A stretch of 64,000 bases of DNA from Aquatica leii (taxonomy: Eukaryota; Arthropoda; Insecta; Coleoptera; Lampyridae). The notes below the pieces were generated by a model. That model saw only the letters and a program-made list of their open reading frames with translations. It had not been told where the DNA came from and searched no databases. The number at the start of each line of letters is the position of its first letter. Positions within the stretch are counted from its first letter, which is position 1. The stretch is taken from assembly GCA_035610365.1 (NCBI GenBank), contig CM069436.1:61891505-61955504 (forward strand), in the 5' to 3' direction. Positions 45,941 to 57,780 of this stretch are shown here, one piece after another. A program made the translations under genes and the position numbers.

Positions 45941-46426
45941 CAGAGCCAAGCGGAACAGTAATCGACTTCGTTGTTTCTTCATCTGGACATGCATCTACAG
46001 CTCGCAGACTAATTCTTTCTGGTATCTGATCTTCTACTATTTCACTGACACTTTCAGCGTCGTCGCCTGGGGAAGTTTGAATCAAGATATGTCCATTACC
46101 GTTATCATTACCGCTTAAAAGGAAAATAGGCGCTCCGTTCCCTAATCGTTTCACCGAATGTAATAGCAAACCATCCGTAAGGTCACTTTGCTGAACGAGC
46201 AACTGTCCTACTTTACCATTACTATCGTCTACGACTATATTGTTTTTTAAATAATTCAAATTATCCGTTCTAAGTAATATATGGCCATTCTCGGTTAGTT
46301 TCGAGCCCCTCAACAAAATAATATTACCGTTAAGTTCGCGGTTCGAGTCGTTTAACGAGCCTGACGCGTCGTGCATTTGTTTTTCGTTACTTTCTACCTT
46401 CTCATCCAAAGACGTACTCGACGTAT
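45941..46426 (-). CDS. Internal exon of an unidentified host gene
   Basis: The exon is bounded by an acceptor 'tttctttgtttttcag' and a donor 'ctctg|gtaagtttt' on the minus strand. Its 486 bp give an uninterrupted frame of 161 codons in symmetric phase (starts after codon position 1 and ends after position 1). The residues are acidic, serine- and asparagine-rich early on (DEKVESNEKQMHD), then hydrophobic-repeat-like: NGNIILLRGSK, NGHILLRTDN, GQLLVQQS, GLLLHSVKRLGNGAPIFLL and NGHILIQTS, a loose 'xG(Q/H)(I/L)L(I/L)' theme. It ends DEETTKSITVPLGSG. No enzyme or DNA-binding domain is visible. The glycine/leucine repeats resemble unstructured activation regions of transcription regulators, but that is inference. 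G+C content and CpG use are higher than around it. Confidence 0.8.
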
Positions 46427-47640
46427 CTGAAAAACAAAGAAACAACAAATCAGAGTGCGATTAGTTTCCGACATAAAAAGTGTAAAAACTTCTTGAAACG
46501 CTAATGAAAACATTGATGAGTTGAGAGTTTTCCAAATCTCTCTAGAGTAATCGTTCGTGCATTTTATCGACAAAATGTGTGATTTATCTGAAACTTTATA
46601 CGTACTTCTTGTAGTGCTTGACCCACAAACGTTAAACTCAAAGAAAACTTACCGTTTTAGCAATTCGCCTCTTTTTTCCAGTATTTTTTTAATTACAAAA
46701 TCTTTAATCAGATTTTAGATTAATTATAATTGCGTTGTTTGCGCTGGCACTATTTTGCGTGAGATAAACGATTTAAAAATTTCTTTACTGCACTTTCATC
46801 GCCGTTTCATTTACTCATTATTTAATTATATCTGATTATATAAAGCTTGGTAAAATGCGATTCAGAACAATACTGTGATTAATCGGAATTTGATCGCTAT
46901 GCTTTCAATGCACGCTAAGAAATAAAGAAAATATCGATTGATATGTCGAAACAATTTCCTAATCTGATAAGTTTCATATATCGTTGAAATATTTTCTAGT
47001 TGTCTTATTGTTTATTTGAAAATTTACGAGCATGCAGCTATTTATAACATGACTGTTGCATACTTTATTTTATACAAAACTTCTTCTTTATCGTATACAC
47101 AAAGTTGAACAAAAAAAAGTAAGCAAAACTGGAAAGTTCCCGTTGTATAAACACGTTTTATTCTCGGCTTCTTTTTTCTTGAGATTTTTCATGTGCGTTT
47201 AACCATTAAATGTTTATTCTTAAAAATGTTTTTCTGTTTTTTTATGTGCTACAAAAATGACAATAAAATACTGTGTGTTTTTCTAAACGTTCGTATTGTG
47301 ATGTAAACAAAAATAAAGTTTTTAAGATTCATAAAGAACACTTTTATGTTTAACATAAGAATACATTTACATTTGCTTTGTGATAAAACGTTTTCAAACA
47401 GTAAAATTTTAGATGTTAATAAAACACTTGAATTAATAAAGAAGATTAAAAAATCAATTTGTTCTATTTACAAAAAGCTTTGAACAACAATGCTTCAACT
47501 AATAAAAAACACCGAATACCTACTTCATTTTTTTTATTAGATGAAGTACTTGAAAAAATAGTAGAGTCAAGTAGAGTAAAGAAAATATATATGTTTCTTT
47601 TTTTTCTTTACTTTACCCAAATTCAATAGATACCACGAGA
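46427..47640. other. Intron-like AT-rich stretch
   Basis: Begins with the acceptor side of the exon at 45941-46426. No further exon is recognised on either strand. A short inverted repeat lies at about 47572-47620 ('gtaaagaaa' and 'tttctttac'). Confidence 0.45.
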
Positions 47641-47689
47641 GACCTCTAAGTTTTCCTACATCACTGTACCTCTTACCTCCTCCAACGTT

Positions 47690-48344
47690 CTAAACTTCCA
47701 CGCCCATCCGCTTATTAGTGGAATCCCGGCATCGGCGAACTAAAGAAAAACTGTTCTAAAACTCGTCGACGATTTTAACATTCTCGGAGACGCACGGATG
47801 ACGATGACAGTGCTATCCAAGTATTACAGTACAAGATCGCTACGAAGAGACTGAGACTACTTAAACCTTAATGACGACAAATTCCTAAACCAGATTCAAT
47901 CCCTTTTCCCTACTCACCCTGCTCCCCCTCTTAACAATTCACTACGAATGCAAGTTGGCGCCAATTTGTGCCGACAAAGTAGTCGCGGCCGCCTCCTCAC
48001 TTGGACTTAGAAAAACTTCGGATCTAGATGGGGTGCCGGCGAGATCACAACGCCGGACGCGAAGGCTTTACCTGGTACTTTCACAAAAATCCGATATCTT
48101 CTCTTCCGGATTCTTTCCTAACGAATCGAAAACCGATAAACACATTTTAATTCCAAAGCCCGACTTTTCGGCCAATATGCTTAATTAGCACTATCGGAAA
48201 ACTATTCGAAAAAATTATGTCTTAAATGCTGGTCTCTATTTCTAACTTATCCACAGTTTTTGAAAGTCTTTGTCTACAATTTCTGCTTTACGGAGAATCC
48301 TTAAAGACGTCGCTTCACTTAAGAATAGTAAATACTATATAATC
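47690..48344 (+). pseudogene. R1-like ORF2, N-terminal part before the insertion
   Basis: Readable in several frames: NPGIGELKKNCSKTRRRF (the W-TPEL-LR-x8-RRR block of R1-like elements), VVAAASSLGLRKTSDLDGVP (the KAPGPDGIP equivalent) and, shifted, FFPNESKTDKHILIPKPDF (the FP--WK--LVLIPKP block). It continues to a weak QF-x3-G-x-S match before 48344. Multiple frameshifts and substitutions make it inactive. The 5' part of the element, including the endonuclease, is missing, with homology beginning at about 47641. Confidence 0.75.
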
Positions 48345-48363
48345 AAAATATTATTCTACCGTT
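48345..48363 (+). repeat. Left copy of the target-site duplication
   Basis: 'aaaatattattctaccgtt' here and 'aaaatattgctccgtt' at 51631-51646 both encode the same R1-like residues (K-Y-x-S-x-V) and border the inserted LINE. The copies differ by substitutions and a 3-bp gap, as expected after long decay. Confidence 0.65.
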
Positions 48364-48367
48364 AAGT

Positions 48368-48741
48368 GTTAAGAAATTTTACTGTGAATTCTCTTGGCCC
48401 ATTCTTTTTTATTTTTTGCCATTCTTTTCCCTTCTCTCCATGTCACCCATCTTCTCTTAAAAATTCGCCTCTTTCTTTATTCCATGTTTTTCTTGGTCGT
48501 CCTCTTCCTTTTTTCTTGTTCTTTCCTCCCCCATACGGATTAAGTGTCCAAACGATCGTAGCTGCTGGCGTTTAATATTTTTGATAATTGGTTCTACTTC
48601 TAACTCTTCTCTTATTTTTTTATTTTTTATTTTATTTATTCTCGCAACCCCATGTATAGCTATTAAGAATCTCATCTCCATGGCCTGAATTTTACTTTGC
48701 TTTTGTTTTGTCAGTACCCAGCTTTCACTACCGTATATCAA
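48368..48741 (-). pseudogene. LINE B: ORF2 C-terminal region
   Basis: Reads MIYGSESWVLTKQKQSKIQA, MEMRFLIAIHGVARINKIKN and LRSFGHLIRMGEERT, then in a second frame KKKGRGRPRKTWNKERGEF and a last stop near 48368. The YGSE-W-LT segment, the R-x-GH-x-RM segment and the GRPRKTW tail are standard for LINE ORF2 C-termini of this kind. The frame change lies near 48510. Confidence 0.8.
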
Positions 48742-48754
48742 TATTTAAACACTG

Positions 48755-49285
48755 TTATTTCGTCTTTTTAGATATCTCTTTTTTCCGTATAAAAGAATTG
48801 TTTAGTGCTTGATAAAGCTTGGTTGCACTTTCTAGTCTATCGTTTTTTTCTGCATCTATTCTTCCATTCTTGTGTATTCTTACTCCTAGATATTTAAATA
48901 ATTGTACTTGTTCTAGCTCTATATCGTTTAGTTTCATTACTATGTGTGTCTCCTCTTTTCCTATTACCATCACCTTAGTTTTCTCCGTGTTTATTTCTAA
49001 GTTGTTATCTTTTAGGTTGTATTGTAGATCTTGCTTATTCTTTGGGTATATAATTAGATCATCGGCAATTACGCTTTCCGATATCTGTTTTAATTGCATG
49101 TTCCTGTATCCGAATTTCACTTTCTTTACTTTGTCTTTTACCTCCTTTATAACTTCATCCATTACTAGATTGAACAGTGCAGGGCTGAAGACGCCATCCT
49201 TAGTTACAAACTCTTCGGAATGTCTATTTCCACTTCTCACGACGTTTTGTGTGTTTTCATACAGGCTTTTTATACCGCTTATCAA
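48755..49285 (-). pseudogene. LINE B: reverse transcriptase palm
   Basis: A 176-codon frame with IKSLYENTQNVVRSGN, TKDGVFSPALFNLVMDEVIK (the G--SP-LFN block) and VIADDLIIYPKNKQDL, where the catalytic box reads IADD (codons at 49058-49069) instead of Y/FADD, then EINTEKTKVMVIGKEETH and FKYLGVRIHKNGRIDAEKND. Both aspartates of the box are present. The YLG block and the lysine-rich end are intact. It ends at 48755 and continues in another frame. Confidence 0.85.
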
Positions 49286-49289
49286 CTTG

Positions 49290-49830
49290 CCGTTTATTCC
49301 TCTCTTCTTTAGAATTTTCCAAACTGTTTTTCTTAAAACGCTGTCGAGTGCTTTTTCCAGTCAATGAAGGCTACATATATATTTTTTTGTTGTGTATTTT
49401 TCTATTAGCTGTTTTAGCACTAATATGTGGTCTTGCACTCCTCTTCCCTTTCTAAACCTGCATTGTGCGTCCTCTAGTTGCTCTTCTGTTGTTGTCCTTA
49501 ATTTTGATTCTTTCGTATAACTTTGTTATTGTCGGTACAATTGTGATTCCTCGATAGTTTGTGTATTCCCTTTTATCTCCTTTTTGGAATACTGGGAACA
49601 GTATTCCTACTTCCCAATTTTTAGGGATTTTTTCCTTTTGTAAGACTTTATTAAACATTTTAGTTATTATTTCTATACCCGTCTTATCGAGATTTGTAAC
49701 CATTATTGTCGTTATGCCGTCGTGCCCTGCAGATTTACCTCTTAACTTTTTCAGGGCTTCTAATACTTCTTCTTCTTTTATTTCTTCACTTTTTCACTTT
49801 CCTATATGTGTTCTTCAGTATTTATTTTAG
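49290..49830 (-). pseudogene. LINE B: linker and reverse transcriptase fingers
   Basis: The 49452-49703 frame reads VLQKEKIPKNWEVGILFPVF and NYRGITIVPTITKLYERI. The next stretch (49290-49440), in another frame, reads CRFRKGRGVQDHILVLKQLI and KALDSVLRKTVWKIL, where the first catalytic Asp should be. Upstream, KSAGHDGITTIMVTNLDKTG-like coding carries the GHDGI motif of the linker. Frameshifts lie near 49445 and 49700. Confidence 0.8.
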
Positions 49831-49989
49831 CTCCGTCTTCTAATGTTCTATTATGCCTCTCTTCTATAGTTAGCATTTCTTGGAAATACTCTTTCCATCT
49901 CTCTATGATGTCCTCATCGTTTCTTAACATTTTCCATCCTTCGTTTTTATATAATGAGCTATTTGTGTTTTTCCTTTCCGGAGAGTTCT

Positions 49990-50740
49990 AAGTACCTTAT
50001 AAAATAGTTTTTGGTTTCCTAAGCTATCCTTTTCCATCCTTACACCAAATTCTTCCCAAGCTTTTATTTAGCTATCCCATCATTAATAGATCTTTCATTT
50101 CTACTCACTACTTCTCTAGTGTATTTATAGATATTCTTGTGCTCGAAGAAGGTACATATTTGTTATTATCAGGTCATTCTGTATACAAAAATCAATCAAT
50201 CGTGAGCCATTATTGTTGCTTTTAGTCTACCCATATCTTCCTATTACTTCTCCCGATTCCTCTGTTTACCTTCCCACTCTTTCTTTAAAGTCCCCTATTA
50301 TTAGCAACCTTCCCCTACTATCTTCTTATGTTTCTTCCAATTGACTTCTGAGAGAAGTCTTCTTTCTTTTGTGTCGTTTCATCTTCATCTGGCCAGTAGA
50401 CAACAACAAGGGTTATTCTTGTTTGTTTCTCCATTTCCATTTCAACCTGTAGTATTCTTTCAGAGACACCGGTCCATTTATGTATGTATTTTGCCTTTTC
50501 CTTTCTAATGATGCATCCTACTCATTTTTTAGCGCTCTGCGATAGCGCTACCCCGCTGTATAGCAAAATATGTCTTTCTTCTATTTCGATTTCCCCCTTC
50601 CCTTTTTTCTTTGTTTCTGTTAAGTCTAGTAGTAGTCTAGATCTGTTTTCTCGAATTCATCTATCACTTCGTGCTCTTTTACTGTTAAGCTTGTAGTGTT
50701 CCATGTGACTATTTTCAAGTACCTTTTGCTTTTACATTTT
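49990..50740 (-). pseudogene. LINE B: endonuclease domain
   Basis: The domain starts in the frame at 50626-50838 with LKIVTWNTTSLTVKEHEVID (the NVxxL/WN metal-binding block). After frameshifts it continues with VGCIIRKEKAKYIHKWTGVS and ERILQVEMEMEKQTRITLVV, then VYWPDED. These are the central blocks of an apurinic-type LINE endonuclease, which nicks the target to start reverse transcription. Downstream to about 49990 it is heavily decayed, with several stops. Confidence 0.7.
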
Positions 50741-50944
50741 TCCATTCCATTTTTACTTCTTAGGTTTTTCTCGCTATTGATTTCTTGTGTAGTTTGTCCT
50801 TTTTTCATATCTTTTATTATTGACGTGTCCGTCCTCATGCATCCCTTTTCGTTTTTATTGTTAATTCGTTTTTTGGAGTTTCGTCTTTCTGTTTTATTTC
50901 TTCTAGCTCATTGTTTTCTGTGTTCCATTTCCATTTCTTTCCAT

Positions 50945-51605
50945 CTATAAACAGCTTTTGATAGCCACTTTTAACTGTTCTCCTCTCTCTCTTTCTTCTC
51001 TTACTCTCTTTCTAATTTGTATTTCTATAGCCCTTTCTTGTTTAGTTAAGTCGTTGTTTATGAATATTTTCTCTCCATTTGATTTTCTTAATTTGGATTT
51101 GTGTTTCATTATATCTATTTTATCATTTATGTTTTCTAATTCAATTATACAAACTTTTGGTCCCGTGTCAATTTTTAGTTCTTCTTTTATAAATCCTTCC
51201 ATTTCCTGTATGATTTCCGCAGCTTTATTTGAATTAGTGGTTATTCCGTATATTACTAAATTGTTCCGTCTCTTATCCCTTTCTATTTGTTTCAGTCTCT
51301 CTGTGGTGCTTTGTAGCTCTTTTTTATCTCTTTGTAAGTACTTTTTATGATGGTATTCTGGTCCTTTAAATTTTTGTTTTCCTTTTTTAATATTTCAATT
51401 TCTTTATAAAATTTAATTTGTTCCGATTTTATTTGGTTCACATGTATCATTAATTGTTCTAACATAACTAGCACTCTGTCTAGTTTGTCCTCTTCTTTTC
51501 GTTTACAGCTTGATGGTGATCTGGTTGTCTTCTTAACTTTATTATAGTTCGTTATATCCTCATCGCTACCTCCCTGTACAGCTCCTCCTTTCTTTTTTCT
51601 CCATC
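50945..51605 (-). pseudogene. LINE B: ORF1 with coiled coil
   Basis: ORF1 proteins bind element RNA. The frame from about 51605 down to 51292 has a basic start (RWRKKKGGAVQGGSDEDI), then a coiled coil rich in L, I, K and E (VLVMLEQLMIHVNQIKSEQI, FYKEIEILKKENKNLK). A second frame at 50945-51202 has LENINDKIDIMKHKSKLRKS and GEKIFINNDLTKQERAIEIQ, matching the conserved (I/V)-NDLT--ER end block of insect LINE ORF1. A frameshift lies between them. The reported start codon at 51675 lies in the R1-like sequence and is not native. Confidence 0.75.
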
Positions 51606-51630
51606 TGTTGATGGATAAAGAACGCAAAAT

Positions 51631-52839
51631 AAAATATTGCTCCGTTGTATCTCTCGACGTCCAGAATGCTTTCAATTCCCTTTGTAGAACATCTATATTA
51701 AGATCCCTCGCAGAAACAATGTCCCTAGACTTATATACTTCTGCTATACAGCCACTTGCCGCAAGGGTAGGTTATCGGTCCCTTGCGGTGAAATATCCCC
51801 TACGATGTTCTCTTTCAATTCGAAATGCTAGAGAACTCGTCGATCACTGCGTACGCGGATGATATCACCGTCGTGACTGCCAATCGTACCAAGGCCGAGT
51901 TGGCACGGTCGATTCAAGTTTCCTATGATCGTATTCAAAACTGACTAACGCCCATCCCTACCGAGAAAAACCCAGATCATGTTTGCAACTGCGAATAGGA
52001 GACTAGATATCGAACATATCAGGGGTGCCATCAAGAAGGACATCAAGATTCTTGGCGTCCTTCTAGATAAACACCTTCGGTTCACTCAGCATGTCAAGTC
52101 CGTAATTCAGCAATACACAGCTATCGCCAATAACCTCGCACGGCTAATGCATAATGTACGCGGTCCATCCCCTTCTAACCGGCGTTTGCTAGCGCACGCT
52201 GTACTCAACGTGGCGCTGTACAGAGCAAAGTTCTGGTGAGAAGCTACCAGGTTCAGCTCCAATTGAAACAGTTGCGCCGGAGATTATCTATAAGGGTGAC
52301 TTATAGAACTGTTCCTTTCGAGGAAATCGGCGGTGTTGCTGGGATTGCTCCTCTGGATATCTTGGCAAAGGTTAGAGCGGGAGTGTTATCTAAAGACGCG
52401 GAAAGTTGAGTGGCAGAGACGATGGGAATCGGTCACATAATGGACTGTCCTTTTAATCCGGAACGTCAAAAATTAGGTGAATAAAATCCACGGAGAAACA
52501 GATTACTACCTCATTGATAAGATGTCGGATTCCTTATGCGCGGACTGCGGAGAAGAAGACGACAAAGCTCACGCTACTTTTCACTGCCAACGATGGGCAA
52601 TCCTAGAAACAACACTTGAGAGAGAAAACTTTGGTCGTCCTTTACTCCGCAGAATGCGGTGGAGCATAGAATCCTCCAAAAAGTGGGAGCTAATTCGCGG
52701 CTACGTCTTTTTATTACCGTTTTATCGACTAACGCGGACGAAGACAGCTCATAAACTCAACTTATTATGTATTTTAAGCTGCCAATACAACAATTCTGTA
52801 CAAACCATAATACGTAATTCTGATATCTTAATAAATTAA
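51631..52839 (+). pseudogene. R1-like ORF2, RT palm to C-terminus
   Basis: Reads KYCSVVSLDVQNAFNSL (first catalytic Asp), then in another frame SITAYADDITVVTANRTKAE with an intact YADD box at 51852-51863, then DIKILGVLLDKHLRFTQHVK, and a last frame (52477-52839) with SLCADCGEEDDKAHATFHC, a CCHC knuckle (about 52537-52591), and RRMRWSIESSKKWELIRGYV. This order and the 'LCADCGE-D...HC' knuckle are R1-clade traits. Frameshifts near 51840, 51945 and 52240 inactivate it. Confidence 0.85.
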
Positions 52840-52840
52840 A

Positions 52841-55800
52841 AACATACACCCCTGGAACGCTCAACCAGTCGGAAGAATGACTTGCGTCGGTTCCCGGCTG
52901 TCTCAGTGAAAAAGATTATGAAAGAAAAATTAAAATAATGTAATTTCGATATATTGTGCCTGCCAGATTTAACAATTTTTTTTAGAATAATATAGTATAG
53001 AAACACGTTGGTAACAGCACCAACTAACATCTGTGTGCTCTATATGTTCTACATCCTTTGCAAATATAAACATTTGATTATTATAATAATGTTAACAAGA
53101 TTTTTTTAGAATAAGTGTTTAGTTAAAGCGTATCATTAATCCACAGTTTGCTACATCGTTGATGAAATAATTCCGTATGCTAACGAACAAACAAATAAAT
53201 CGATTACTTTGGTACCAATCACACGTTACCAGGTGAACAAAAGTAATAATCTGATGCTGAAACTCTGGGTATACAATTGGTAAAAGATGCAATGAGCCAA
53301 AACCAGTGTTTAGCAAAGAATCCAGAAGCAAGTAAAAACGAATATGATTGGACGTTCAAAATAAGATTGAATATTAATGTAAGTTAAAGTTTCCAAAAAT
53401 GTTTTTAAACCATTTATCTTTTTGCAAGATGATAGTAAGACATTACAAAGGCCATAACTTAAAACAATTTATAAAAAATAATTCAATAATAATAATAAGT
53501 CAAATGACCCTTTATGAACAAGTATTGCTATAAACATATTGTGTATAGTAGGCAATCCATGCGGACAATTACATTAATTGCTCAAAATAGTAAAATAGAA
53601 AAGATTTTGTACCAGCGGTATTATACGCGATAACAAAAGAACAATCGTAATAGTAAAATAGAACGATGATAAATGCGTCACAATCAGAACTAAATTTGAG
53701 CATATGAAGCCATCATTTATTATTATTATGTGAAAGATTAAATTAAAACCATGCGCCTGCTTCTACAACCAAAAGTAGTCAAAATATAATAAGAGGTTAT
53801 TTTTTAAGGTCCGATTGATCGTAAAATTAAAACTCCCGTGAAAATAAAATATGTTTTATCTGCAGCACGTTGTCTGAAACAAAATGCTTTCCTCTAGCCA
53901 GCATTTCATGTGAACACAGAGATAAAAATCAAAGAGAGTCAAGTCCAAGCTGTATGTTGAGTGGTCACGCTGTACAAAGCTGCAGTTATGATAATGAAAT
54001 TAACTCTCGCCCCGTGACCATTCTGTATTTCATCGTGTTAGCGTTAGATAACTGTTAAGGCTATTTGTAATAATCGGACAACATCTTGGGAACCCATACA
54101 GAAAGCCGACTCTAAAATTTCGGAAAACGAATCACTCAACACAAAAATTGCTGCTGTTTGCTGCGACTCATGAAAGTTTTATCGTACACATTACTCATTC
54201 GTCGATAAACTTTAAGTGCATTGCTGAGATGTTTGACGGGCATACTAGACGCAAAGCTTCATCGAACTTTTACTGTGGTCTTAGCATCTCGATCGATCGT
54301 AACTTGAAAAAAATAGCTATTGTAAATACATGAATGCCGTCGATTAAGTTAGAAACAAAAATGGTATTGGTCTTTGATTACTTGTATTGTAGATATATGT
54401 AGCATTGAACTTGCTACATTCCCAGCAGAATGTCGGAATACCGCTGTTTAACCTAAAATTAGAATATGGCAAGCGGGTTCAAAAACGTAAACCAATTAGT
54501 TTTCTTCTACATCAAAAAGAACATTCATAATGTTCGGTTTGATAAACAGAATGCAGAAAAAAAGCAATCATCGCCGTTGTCGCCGTTGTGTTAAATTTGT
54601 CGGTTTGTTTTTCAGAAAGTCTCTGTATTCACACTTGTTTTAAATAAACATTTTTTTTTAAAATCGTTAATGAATTTGTATTTATTACGATTTTATCTCG
54701 TCTTGTAATCGATTTTTCTTTAACATGACTGTAGTTGCTTCGTAACATAGTAAGTTTATAGTAGATTTTAAACTTCGTAGAAAATCTTTAAACTCTAAAA
54801 TTCCAAGTTTTTGTATGTTTTACATTTATTTTCTAGTAACTCGACCTTTTTTCATTCTTAACATTAATTTATGGATACATTAGTATTTGAGTTTCAAAAA
54901 TCGTATAGTTCGTGGTAGTCATTTGATCGCCTTTTCAAGATGTATTTGGTCAGTTTAAATTCGTTATGGGACCTTTGTCAAAAATGCTTTTTCTTCATTG
55001 GTGAGAAAATTACGTCATGCTTTCGTTATTTTAAAATCTTATACGTAATAGTTTTGCTACAATGGGGGTTGAGAAAATTTTGTAAGTATCGGTGTAAAAA
55101 TTAACTTAAAAACGAAAAAAGGTGCAAGTTGCGGCTTCACGTTTTAAACTGGTATAACATGAAATTCTAAGAGAGTCAGTGCACTTCATCTCGTAATGTA
55201 CGATTTTGTTAAATTCATGTTTTAAGCAATATTTTTTTGTGTCGATCTGGTGGGTTTCTCGTACAATTGTATAACCCCAATTTCGCAATCTTGCAGTTTA
55301 AAAAAAATTAAACGTTTTAACCACCGGTTACTACCACTACCACTTGAAAGTGTCTGCAACTGCAACCTGTCACCTGTACTGCCCGCTATATTGACGTTGG
55401 CTTCGAGGTCTATCACCAAGAGCCGAATTAAGTCAAGGTATTTATCGTTTATTGTTAATTGTGAGTGTGACCAAAGGGCTATATAATTTTTGTAAAAACA
55501 TAACTTTTTCAATTTCCAACAGTTTTCATAAGAGTATATAAACCTCAGCCTCAACAAAATCTGTTAGAAAATAAACTAAGCAAGTGGAGTAAAATATTTG
55601 TTTAACTAGATGAATATTCAATGGTCTTACGCCTTTTTTAAACACGTTTATTATCGTATCCGTAACAAAAATTTAAACGCTTCGTGAAGTTGTACATAAC
55701 TACCTACGTCTAAAACGTTGAAGTCATAGAAATAAATAAATCAAATTTAGAGTAATCTCAATTGCAAACAAACGATATACAATTGAGCCAAGAGAAATCT

Positions 55801-56489
55801 GGTTCTAAAGTCTACAAATTTTAAAGATAATTCTAACACCTCCTTAAATGCTTCATTAAGAAAGCAACCGAAAACCAAACTCAAAAAGCAATAAAATCAT
55901 AGTTAGTCATTTTAAAGAGACAGATTCGAGTCTTTGTTCTCAAACGACTATGTATGTCACAATCCGCATTTACATTAAAGAAAAATTTATACAATTTTGC
56001 TTTTTAAAAAAATACAATCCATGAAGTCCACAGACATGTATTTTGTAAATACCAAGTTAGGTTATTTAAACCCCAGACCTAGGCTATTTTTGAGCGTCTA
56101 GAGCAAAGTGAAGTCGGAAGTACATTGTAATTAACCACAGATATTCTCTCTGCAGCCCTGTTCGCAGTTATTAACTACTTATGCACCAAGGGCGTTATTA
56201 CGATGATTACGACCAAAGGGTAACGTGATGCAGCCCGAGGGATGTATGTTGCTCGATGAGCGTAATCATCCAGTAACGCCAGTAGTGCATACATACAGAT
56301 TTTAGTTTTCATTTTATATAAAATAAAAACCAAAAATGAACAATTACCGTAAAACGGAGTGACTTCGGACAGTTTTTGCAACCTTTTTAATCACACACTA
56401 AACACCAAATCCTAATTTACGCAATTTTTGACCAAGGGGTATCTAGAATCTTGTAACATTTTTGTCGCCTTAAATGTTTGATATTTGCT
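52841..56489. other. AT-rich region without recognised genes
   Basis: 55280-55440 is somewhat richer in G+C. The minus-strand frame at 55222-55557 (111 codons) includes DLEANVNIAGSTGDRLQLQT but no domain that I know, and the opposite strand is open as well. It may be a decayed repeat. The rest is AT-rich. Confidence 0.4.
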
Positions 56490-57780
56490 TTTAGTTATTT
56501 CTTCGTCCAAATGAGATGAACCGAATGAAAAACAATTTTATTAAACACCTTGAGATTATTCTTGACGACTGTAAAATGAGCTAATGGCAAGGAGTCTGTA
56601 TCGGAACCAGCTGATGGAACGTTTTGGCGTTTTCTAGATTTTTGTACACCAGACATGGACGGCATATTCTCTAGTAGTTTGATTTTGTCTTTAATCGTCG
56701 ATCGAACATTCATATATGCAGAGATGAATGGCTTTCCTGGTTAAACATTAATTCGTTTGCACCTGTTTGGTCTTGTTTGTACTTCAGAGTTTCTGTTTTC
56801 TTTGAAAAACTATTGTACCTCTTTTTGGATTATGTTAAGTCAAAAGCCTTTAAGACAGACGTTTTAAAACTTACTCTGGATTCGGAGGGCCAAATACCCG
56901 AGGTGCAAAACCCGGACAAGAGTTTTTTTTTAATTTGTTTTAACTGCCTCTTAAAATTTCCTGAGAAGTTTTAAACAGCCTTTCTTCTGAAATAGACATT
57001 TACGTTTGGTCTTCCATTCAGTCAAAATTTTCTTACGTGCTTTTTTAAAACGTGCAAAAAACAACATCTAAGGGCTGGCAGAAAAGTGTAGAATTCGGTG
57101 AAAGTAAAATAAACTTTATATTCTAACGTTCACGTTCCTCAATTACTTCGACCGTTAAGTGACTGGATAAGTTGTCACCAATTAAAATTTTTGGTTGGTC
57201 CCTTTTTCTAAAATAAGGTAAGACTATCTAACAAAACCATTCCAAAAAAGTTCTTGAATCAAACCATCCTAAACTGTTCACACTGTAACCACATCCATTC
57301 GGCCCATGCTTAATAACAGTGTTTAACGCAACGAAAGGTGGAAGACATTCGTCACTTGCCGAAGCTGACATCATTACACTTACGCTAGATTTCAAAGAAT
57401 CCATTATTCTATCGCAATGTTTCGATCCTCTTTTACAGATCGGGTCATCACTGAAATTACTCTCGTCATAGTTAACTATAAGCATTAATTAACATTCTAC
57501 AGGAATGTTCAGAGCTCTGCCATTATCACTTTAAAATTGTACGGAGAAAAAGGAAATCCTTATTCTGCTGCCAATTCAACGGCTACAAGCAACCTTCCTG
57601 CTTCTGAGAATAATAATGTCTAGCCTCCGAATGTTTTGACTTAATTCTGTCGCTAATAATGGACTTCGCAACACCATGAAATTCGGCAGCTTGCCGTATG
57701 CTCCTACGAGTTTTCACGTCACGAATGGCATCTTCCAATAACATGAAAAAACGGAATTCTCGTTATCACTCGGTATAAGA
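56490..57780 (-). pseudogene. pogo/jerky-like DDE transposase
   Basis: Transposase of the pogo group (Tc1-mariner superfamily), which cuts and pastes its element. The minus-strand order is: a pipsqueak-type helix-turn-helix (DAIRDVKTRRSIRQAAEFHG, VAKSIISDRIKSKH) at 57580-57740; the catalytic frame 57228-57485 with MLIVNYDESNFSDDP (first Asp), GSKHCDRIMDSLKSSVSVMM and SLGWFDSRTFLEWFC; then GDNLSSHLTVEVIEERE (second Asp) and LSPNSTLFCQPLDVVF near 57050-57190; then GFCTSGIWPSES and a C-terminal frame 56495-56713. Multiple frameshifts and stops are present. Terminal repeats not located. Confidence 0.88.

Larger units (their letters stand above)
48364..51630 (-). mobile_element. LINE family B, near full length, inserted in the R1-like LINE
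   Basis: On the minus strand, from high to low coordinates: ORF1 with a coiled coil and an ORF1p-like basic domain, an apurinic-type endonuclease, a linker, a reverse transcriptase and a GRPRKTW-type basic tail ending just before the duplication at 48345-48363. The total is about 3.27 kb. Frames are broken in several places. It lies in the opposite orientation to the R1-like host. Clade not assigned: the ORF2 C-terminus resembles RTE-type elements, while the ORF1 layout is of the L1/CR1-like kind. Confidence 0.85.
47641..52840 (+). mobile_element. R1-like LINE, split by a second LINE
   Basis: Two plus-strand pieces, 47641-48344 and about 51631-52840, form one element. The first gives the region after the endonuclease and the start of the reverse transcriptase, the second gives the RT palm to the C-terminal zinc knuckle. 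They meet at the same codons, KYYSTV on the left and KYCSVV on the right, so those codons are duplicated by the inserted LINE (48364-51630). The motifs (VVAAASS, DLDGVPA, YADD, CADCGEED) are R1-clade-like. No rDNA is seen nearby, so it is not the 28S-specific R1 itself. Confidence 0.85.

Noticed and set aside
47641..52840. True 28S-specific R1 element, implying ribosomal DNA nearby.
   Set aside because: No rRNA sequence is recognisable in the flanks, and many R1-clade elements insert elsewhere.
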